Shown here piece by piece: positions 13,613-17,297 of a stretch of DNA of 17,297 bases. How positions within the stretch are numbered: the stretch's first letter is position 1; each line of letters begins with the position of its first letter. Below the pieces are notes generated by a model, which did no database searches, was not told the DNA's origin, and worked only from the letters and a program-made list of their open reading frames with translations. This DNA is from UBA917 sp964435085 (GTDB lineage Bacteria > Patescibacteriota > Patescibacteriia > Patescibacteriales > Patescibacteriaceae): the NCBI GenBank assembly GCA_964435085.1, contig CAYSXQ010000018.1, positions 1 to 17,297 on the forward strand, written 5' to 3'. The position numbers and the translations under genes are program-made.

Positions 13613-14980
13613 TTACTTTTCTAATTCTTCTAAGTCGCTCTCAGAAATTCCTAATTGGTCTAAGATCCAGATATGTCTTGGATTAGCTGGGTCGTATTTC
13701 CCGACATTAAATCTCATGAGTTCGCCGTCATTCTTATTGATGACATCCCAGACTCCGATATTACCTTCGCGGTAGATCATGTCTTTGGTGAAGCAAGTAC
13801 CTTTGGTCTGACAATCAGTGCCTCGAAAAGTCCTGACGGATCTTTTCCAAGCGTTGTTTTGAGCTGAGGTCAAGGCTTCCTCTGGGCTTTTGCCGGCTAG
13901 TAGTGACTTAAAATAAAAATACTTTTCTAGTATGGTGTAAACCTCTCGGAAATCTCTCTCGACACCGTCAACGCCAGTGGCTAGGCCAACGGCTAGGTGT
14001 CCCTCAAGTCCGGAGAAGTCTTTGACCTTATCGCCAAGCACTTGTTCGCGCATAGTTGCTATGCCTTCTTCACCTTGTTCATAACGATCTAGTCCAAGCC
14101 CTAGAAGTTGCAGCTTGCTTCTTTCGCCATTCAATCTTCTGGCGACATGAGTGCCTATTTCGTGAGCTACTAATGACTCGAGTTTAGAAAAAGCCAGCTT
14201 TCTTGATTCAGGAATATCAATCGACTTGTTTTCTTGGTCCACACTGATGCCGGTCTTGCTTGTCGTGTCGATGATTATATTCCAGCCCTCGGCCTTTAGG
14301 CTTTCTAGTGCAGCTTGAAAAACTTCACGAATCTCCTCTGGGCCATATTCTGCGTTAGGTACTTCTTCAGTAGGGAGTAAGTGCTTTAGTTCCTGGAGAG
14401 TCTGCTCGCGAGCTTGGCCGATGGCTGCTTCTTCGGGTAATTTATATTCTGCTGTTGGTAGATCGGCAGGCAAGAGGTCATGTAATTCTTGGGCCGCCTG
14501 CCCAAGACCAGGTTTTTTTGATGATAATTTGGAAGCAGCTTTTTCTTTGAGATTATTTACTGTGTAGGCAAAAACTTCTGAAGAAGGCTTGCCGTAGACA
14601 AACTCGGAGTATTTCTTGAAACTTCTCATGTCTCCTGATTCAGTAGCTTTGAGCATCCGTAATTCAGCAATTTTTTCGTTTAGTTTCCAGCGGTAAATTT
14701 GTTTGACGGTCTCATTTGGCTCTTGGGTGATAATATCTTTTTTGAGCTGTAATAATGAGGACTCATCATTAGCAAGCCTTTCTGGATCGATGGCCGGATA
14801 ATCTAAGTTTGGATTAATAATTTCCCCACTAATGAACGCTCGTTGTTGTTCTTCTCGATGTTCTTTATCTCCGTCGAAATATTCATGAGCTTGGAAAGAT
14901 CCTAGACTTTGGAATCTTTCGTACCAGTTTGCGTCTAAAGATTCGGCTTGAGGTGCTTGCATTCTTTCAAAATTGTTCAT
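13613..14980 (-). CDS. DUF1704/MATCAP-type HExxxH metallopeptidase
   Basis: The protein has 455 residues. The zinc-binding motif HEIGTH lies at 273-278 (HExxxH rather than the usual HExxH), and E-E-G-I-A (304-308) supplies the third ligand. This is the 'QEGLA' site of DUF1704 proteins, whose human relative MATCAP removes C-terminal tyrosine from tubulin. A charged α-helical N-terminal extension of ~200 residues precedes the catalytic domain (starting near FQAALESLKAEGWNIIIDTT). Downstream, FREVYTILEKYFYFKSLLAGK and FRGTDCQTKGTCFTKDMIYREG are also family-like. No signal peptide is seen, so it is cytosolic. The substrate in bacteria is unknown; a carboxypeptidase is the best guess. It is a single gene, convergent with the DUF2975-like gene and divergent from the VOC operon. 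Confidence 0.85.
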   Translation of the reverse strand: MNNFERMQAPQAESLDANWYERFQSLGSFQAHEYFDGDKEHREEQQRAFISGEIINPNLDYPAIDPERLANDESSLLQLKKDIITQEPNETVKQIYRWKLNEKIAELRMLKATESGDMRSFKKYSEFVYGKPSSEVFAYTVNNLKEKAASKLSSKKPGLGQAAQELHDLLPADLPTAEYKLPEEAAIGQAREQTLQELKHLLPTEEVPNAEYGPEEIREVFQAALESLKAEGWNIIIDTTSKTGISVDQENKSIDIPESRKLAFSKLESLVAHEIGTHVARRLNGERSKLQLLGLGLDRYEQGEEGIATMREQVLGDKVKDFSGLEGHLAVGLATGVDGVERDFREVYTILEKYFYFKSLLAGKSPEEALTSAQNNAWKRSVRTFRGTDCQTKGTCFTKDMIYREGNIGVWDVINKNDGELMRFNVGKYDPANPRHIWILDQLGISESDLEELEK

Positions 14981-15009
14981 AATAGATTGCTATTAGAGAG
15001 GATTATGAC

Positions 15010-15037
15010 TTGTAATTTGGTAAATTAAGCATATAAT
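15010..15037 (+). promoter_or_regulatory. Predicted promoter for the VOC operon
   Basis: TTGTAA (15010-15015), 16-base spacer, TATAAT (15032-15037). The predicted start near 15044 leaves ~80 bases of leader before ATG 15126 and coincides with the ATG of a 16-codon open frame (15044-15094). Confidence 0.5.
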
Positions 15038-15125
15038 AATCGGATGAAAAAGGCAAAGAAGAGCATATTTACTAGACAGCTTTATTGGTGTTAAGATAGA
15101 CTTATTAAAATAACTAAAAATCATT

Positions 15126-15548
15126 ATGCTGACAATCAATCCGCACATTAATTTCAACGGCAATGCCGAAGAAGCATTTAACTTTTATAAATCTGTCTTT
15201 GGTGGCGAGTTTGCCAAGATTATTCGTTTTAAAGATATGGCAAGTGATGAATTTGCTGTGCCAGAAAGTGAGGCTAATAAACTAATGCACATTGAGCTGC
15301 CGATTGGTGTTAGTGCTTTGATTGGTAATGACGTCCCGGAAGCAATGGGGCGAGTTAATGAAAGAGAGAACAGGAGTAAGATTTTTATTAACGCAGCGAG
15401 CAAAGAAGAGGCTGGTCAGTTATTTAAGGGACTTTCAGTAGGCGGAGAAGTTGAAGTGCCGATTGATGAGAGTACTGAGGAATGCTTTGCGATGTTTAGA
15501 GATAAATATGGCATTGAGTGGGAAGTGGAATTTAAATCAAATAAATAA
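15126..15548 (+). CDS. VOC family protein, PhnB-like
   Basis: The protein has 140 residues. The N-terminus NPHINFNGNAEEAFNFYKSVFGGEF is the signature of PhnB/glyoxalase-like VOC proteins. MHIELPIGVSALIGNDVPE follows mid-protein, and the C-terminus ends in FRDKYGIEWEVEF, the second βαβββ unit. Expected metal-site positions include His8 and the Glu of the terminal WEVEF strand. PhnB-like proteins bind or isomerise small molecules; the exact substrate is unknown. It is first in a three-gene rightward operon, 7 bases before the next VOC gene. Confidence 0.87.
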   Translation: MLTINPHINFNGNAEEAFNFYKSVFGGEFAKIIRFKDMASDEFAVPESEANKLMHIELPIGVSALIGNDVPEAMGRVNERENRSKIFINAASKEEAGQLFKGLSVGGEVEVPIDESTEECFAMFRDKYGIEWEVEFKSNK

Positions 15549-15555
15549 TAAATAT

Positions 15556-16023
15556 ATGGAAAACAAAATCACAGCTTTTTTCTGGTTTCATCATGATTTG
15601 AAGGAAGTTATTAATTACTATCAAAATATTTTTAATCGAGACGCGCAAATGAATTTTGAGGAAGTTACTTATAATCTCCTGTCGGATGCGCCAGGGCAAA
15701 GAGTGGAGCTCGCCACTGTTAAGCTCTTTGGTAATACTTACCACTTCATGGGAGCTCAAGGACCTTTTGTATTTAATGAATCTGTGTCACTGATGATCAG
15801 TACTGCAGACCAAGCGGAGACGGACTACTACTGGGAGGCATTTACCAAAGAGGGCAAAGAGAGTGACTGTGGCTGGTGTAAGGACAAATACGGCATGTCA
15901 TGGCAAGTGACACCGAAGAGGTTGATGGAGCTGAATGCTAGTCCAGATAAAGATGTGGCGAGCTACTCCATGCAGCAGATGATGACGATGAAGAAGATTG
16001 TGATTAAGGATTTGGAGAAATAA
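15556..16023 (+). CDS. VOC family protein, 3-demethylubiquinone-9 methyltransferase-like (PF06983)
   Basis: The protein has 155 residues from ATG 15556, chosen over an in-frame ATG at 15451 that would overlap the upstream gene by ~100 bases. The start ITAFFWFHHDLKEVINYYQNIF and the end CGWCKDKYGMSWQVTPKRL are characteristic of the PF06983 group, which is named for a ubiquinone enzyme but is not itself shown to methylate. The middle contains FGNTYHFMGAQGPFVFNESV, with the usual F-N-x-S-V-S strand. The C-terminal YSMQQMMTMKKIVIKDLEK is also family-typical. It is the second gene of the VOC operon. Confidence 0.87.
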   Translation: MENKITAFFWFHHDLKEVINYYQNIFNRDAQMNFEEVTYNLLSDAPGQRVELATVKLFGNTYHFMGAQGPFVFNESVSLMISTADQAETDYYWEAFTKEGKESDCGWCKDKYGMSWQVTPKRLMELNASPDKDVASYSMQQMMTMKKIVIKDLEK

Positions 16024-16050
16024 AAAATTAGTTAATTATTAATCATTGCT

Positions 16051-16461
16051 ATGACAAAACAAATATTTATTAATTTTCCAGTCAAAGATTTGCAAAAATC
16101 AATGGATTTTTATGCTGCTTTAGGATTTACTAATAACCTGCAATTTTCCGACGATTCAGCTAAGTGTATGGTTTGGAGTGAGAATATTTTTGTGATGATT
16201 ATGACTCATGAAAAATTTAAAACTTTTGCAACTAAGCCGTTGGCAGATACTAAATTAAATTTAGCTGGACTTTTTTCCTTATCAGTAGATAGTGTTGATG
16301 AAGTGAATAGGATTGTGAGCAAGGGTCTCGAAGCTGGTGGAATTGAAGTAGGTGAAATGAAAGACTACGGTTTTATGCAACAGAGAACTATTGAAGATTT
16401 TGATGGCCATACTTGGGAAATATTTTTTATGGACATAACGAAGTTTCCAAAGCAGAGTTAA
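16051..16461 (+). CDS. VOC family protein, glyoxalase/bleomycin-resistance-like
   Basis: The protein has 136 residues. QIFINFPVKDLQKSMDFYAALGF opens the first βαβββ module, with VMIMTHEKFKTF marking its end. The second module has LFSLSVDSVDEVNRIVSKGLEAGG and ends in FDGHTWEIFFMD, with the metal-site Glu in WEIFF. This glyoxalase subgroup commonly lacks a characterised function; some members confer resistance to small toxic compounds. It lies 27 bases after the second VOC gene and ends at a strong bidirectional terminator. Confidence 0.85.
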   Translation: MTKQIFINFPVKDLQKSMDFYAALGFTNNLQFSDDSAKCMVWSENIFVMIMTHEKFKTFATKPLADTKLNLAGLFSLSVDSVDEVNRIVSKGLEAGGIEVGEMKDYGFMQQRTIEDFDGHTWEIFFMDITKFPKQS

Positions 16462-16479
16462 TGCTAGATGATTGTAATA

Positions 16480-16509
16480 AAAAAATACACGAGTGATCGT
16501 GTATTTTTT
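16480..16509. terminator. Bidirectional rho-independent terminator
   Basis: A 13-bp perfect stem (16480-16492 with 16497-16509) around the loop GTGA, with A-tract and T-tract on the two sides. It lies between the convergent VOC operon and the kinase-like gene. The stop codon of the latter (16511-16513) is 1 base from the stem. Confidence 0.92.
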
Positions 16510-16510
16510 A

Positions 16511-17209
16511 TTACTTTAATTGTTTTTTATATGCTTCTAGTTTTTCTTGATTTATTTTTGTTCTTTCCCAGTCTACTGGCGTGATGCTTCGAATAGTTTT
16601 ATTTTCAACATCTAAGTCAAAAATCATATCTTTTAGTTTCCAACCTCTTTCAATACCCGCTTCTTCGAAATTTTTCTGTAAAGCAGTCATTTTTTCTTCG
16701 GCCTGTTGCTTTAATGTTTCTATATCATTATCTGTATATCCATTTTCTTTAAGATGCCGAGTATCTTTTCCGTGCCAGCCAATGCCTTGAGCTTTTTCCA
16801 TTATTATTAGATGTGATCCGTCTTGTTCTGCTTTTGCTATTGGTCGAGGTGATGGTAGACCAGCTTCTCTAACGATTTCCATAATATGGTACTCATAAAA
16901 TGGATCTCCTGATTCTCCTACCTTACCTTTTTTAATGTTTACTTTTTTTCCGATAGTTTGAACTTGGTTGCCTTCGCTATCTAGCCAGCTTGGTAATTCT
17001 TTTACAGCTGTCGGATCTTCTCTAACTCTGCCAGTTTCATCGCGCTTTATTTCTCCTGATTTAATATTTTGACCTCTGGATTCAAAATACCCAAGGGGGT
17101 CATTTTTAAAATCCTCAGGAATAAGTTCTTCAAAATCAGATTCGATTTCAATTTTTGCTTGAGGCTTCTTTTCTATGTTCGATTCAAAATTTGGTGTTTC
17201 GAAATTCAT
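16511..17209 (-). CDS. Kinase-fold-like protein, probably degenerate
   Basis: The protein has 232 residues. The first ~65 residues are acidic and probably disordered. The rest has the order of a small protein-kinase/APH-type fold: a candidate Lys strand (VNIKKGKV), a helix with acidic residues (FYEYHIMEIVREAG, about 104-117), a hinge-like strand (HLIIMEKAQG, 133-142), a coiled helix (TLKQQAEEKMTALQKNFEEAG), then KLKDMIFDLD and PVDWER (211-216), which could be the DFG-like metal site with Asp213. The canonical HxD catalytic triad residue is not visible, so it may be inactive or a divergent RIO/LPS-kinase-like enzyme. The assignment rests on pattern only. It lies 37 bases downstream of a tRNA-Ser on the same strand and may be cotranscribed with it. 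Confidence 0.45.
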   Translation of the reverse strand: MNFETPNFESNIEKKPQAKIEIESDFEELIPEDFKNDPLGYFESRGQNIKSGEIKRDETGRVREDPTAVKELPSWLDSEGNQVQTIGKKVNIKKGKVGESGDPFYEYHIMEIVREAGLPSPRPIAKAEQDGSHLIIMEKAQGIGWHGKDTRHLKENGYTDNDIETLKQQAEEKMTALQKNFEEAGIERGWKLKDMIFDLDVENKTIRSITPVDWERTKINQEKLEAYKKQLK

Positions 17210-17231
17210 ATAAAAACGTTAGCCGACAATG

Positions 17232-17250
17232 TCCGCCGTAGTAAGGCGGA
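17232..17250. repeat. Hairpin overlapping the tRNA 3' end
   Basis: TCCGCC (17232-17237), 7-base loop, GGCGGA (17245-17250). On the minus strand it includes the last three acceptor-stem bases and the discriminator of tRNA-Ser and extends downstream. It could compete with the mature tRNA fold or mark the processing site. It has no U-tract. Confidence 0.6.
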
Positions 17251-17297
17251 GAGATAGGGATTCGAACCCTAGGTCCTTTTAAGGGGACAACAGTTTT
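17247..17297 (-). tRNA. tRNA-Ser, 3' part (5' half outside the window)
   Basis: Reading the minus strand: the anticodon loop end and stem AAAACTGT, a long variable arm with stem GTCC/GGAC (class II tRNA), T-arm TAGGG-TTCGAAT-CCCTA, acceptor TCTCTCC and discriminator G73. The four A's fit positions 36-39, so the anticodon ends in A, consistent with a serine NGA anticodon. G73 with the long variable arm favours Ser over Leu (A73). The genome reads CCT after G73, so CCA is not encoded and must be added by the CCA-adding enzyme. The window ends inside the anticodon. Confidence 0.85.

Noticed and set aside
15451..15555. N-terminal extension of the second VOC gene from ATG 15451
   Set aside because: It would overlap the first VOC gene by ~100 bases in another frame; the family N-terminus begins at 15556.
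1..17297. CRISPR array or insertion sequence
   Set aside because: I see no regularly spaced repeats with unique spacers and no transposase. The repeats found are a linker pair, hairpins and an assembly duplicate.

Overview
The window looks like a scaffold from a Patescibacteria/CPR (Parcubacteria-like) genome. The evidence is indirect. Genes are tightly packed and moderately AT-rich. Almost no gene has a Shine-Dalgarno sequence, and starts sit in A/T-rich context such as 'aaataaatATG'. All 18 readable stop codons are TAA (14) or TAG (4), with no TGA. The left third has the gene order I associate with CPR type IV secretion-like loci. The sequence contains three runs of exactly 100 N (1795-1894, 3486-3585, 10640-10739). 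These are scaffolding gaps of arbitrary length, and they distort the reading frames that cross them.

Region 1 (1-9166, all + strand) is a type IV secretion/conjugation-like operon. In order it holds: the C-terminal part of a large protein, possibly the tail of a VirB6/TrbL-like membrane protein; two adjacent genes that share a related ~90-residue helical module starting with 'LP'; a PrgI-family two-helix membrane protein; a VirB4/TraC N-domain-like protein without an ATPase domain; the full VirB4 ATPase; a bitopic membrane protein that could play a VirB8 role; and ComF. Intergenic distances from 1933 to 7838 are only 2-3 bases, so this stretch is surely cotranscribed. No relaxase, coupling ATPase or pilin is visible, so what the machine moves cannot be read from this window.

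Region 2 (9167-13605) holds stand-alone housekeeping and membrane genes. They are a DoxX-like membrane protein with its own promoter; a strong bidirectional terminator; a leftward NUDIX hydrolase-SAM methyltransferase operon behind a near-consensus promoter; a divergent NAD(P)-type malic enzyme; a DUF1761-like membrane protein; and a DUF2975-like membrane protein. The NUDIX gene appears frameshifted, but only because 55 bases were duplicated on both sides of an N gap. Once corrected it is an intact 207-residue protein.

Region 3 (13606-17297) holds a leftward DUF1704/MATCAP-type HExxxH metallopeptidase, three tandem VOC (glyoxalase/PhnB) proteins in one rightward operon, a bidirectional terminator, a leftward degenerate kinase-like protein, and the 3' half of a tRNA-Ser on the minus strand that runs off the window end.

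Several structured elements do not fit simple gene annotation: two GC-rich hairpins back to back inside a coding region (2961-2990), a repeated 'ESKVES' linker next to an assembly gap, a GC-rich palindrome after comF, and a hairpin overlapping the 3' end of the tRNA.
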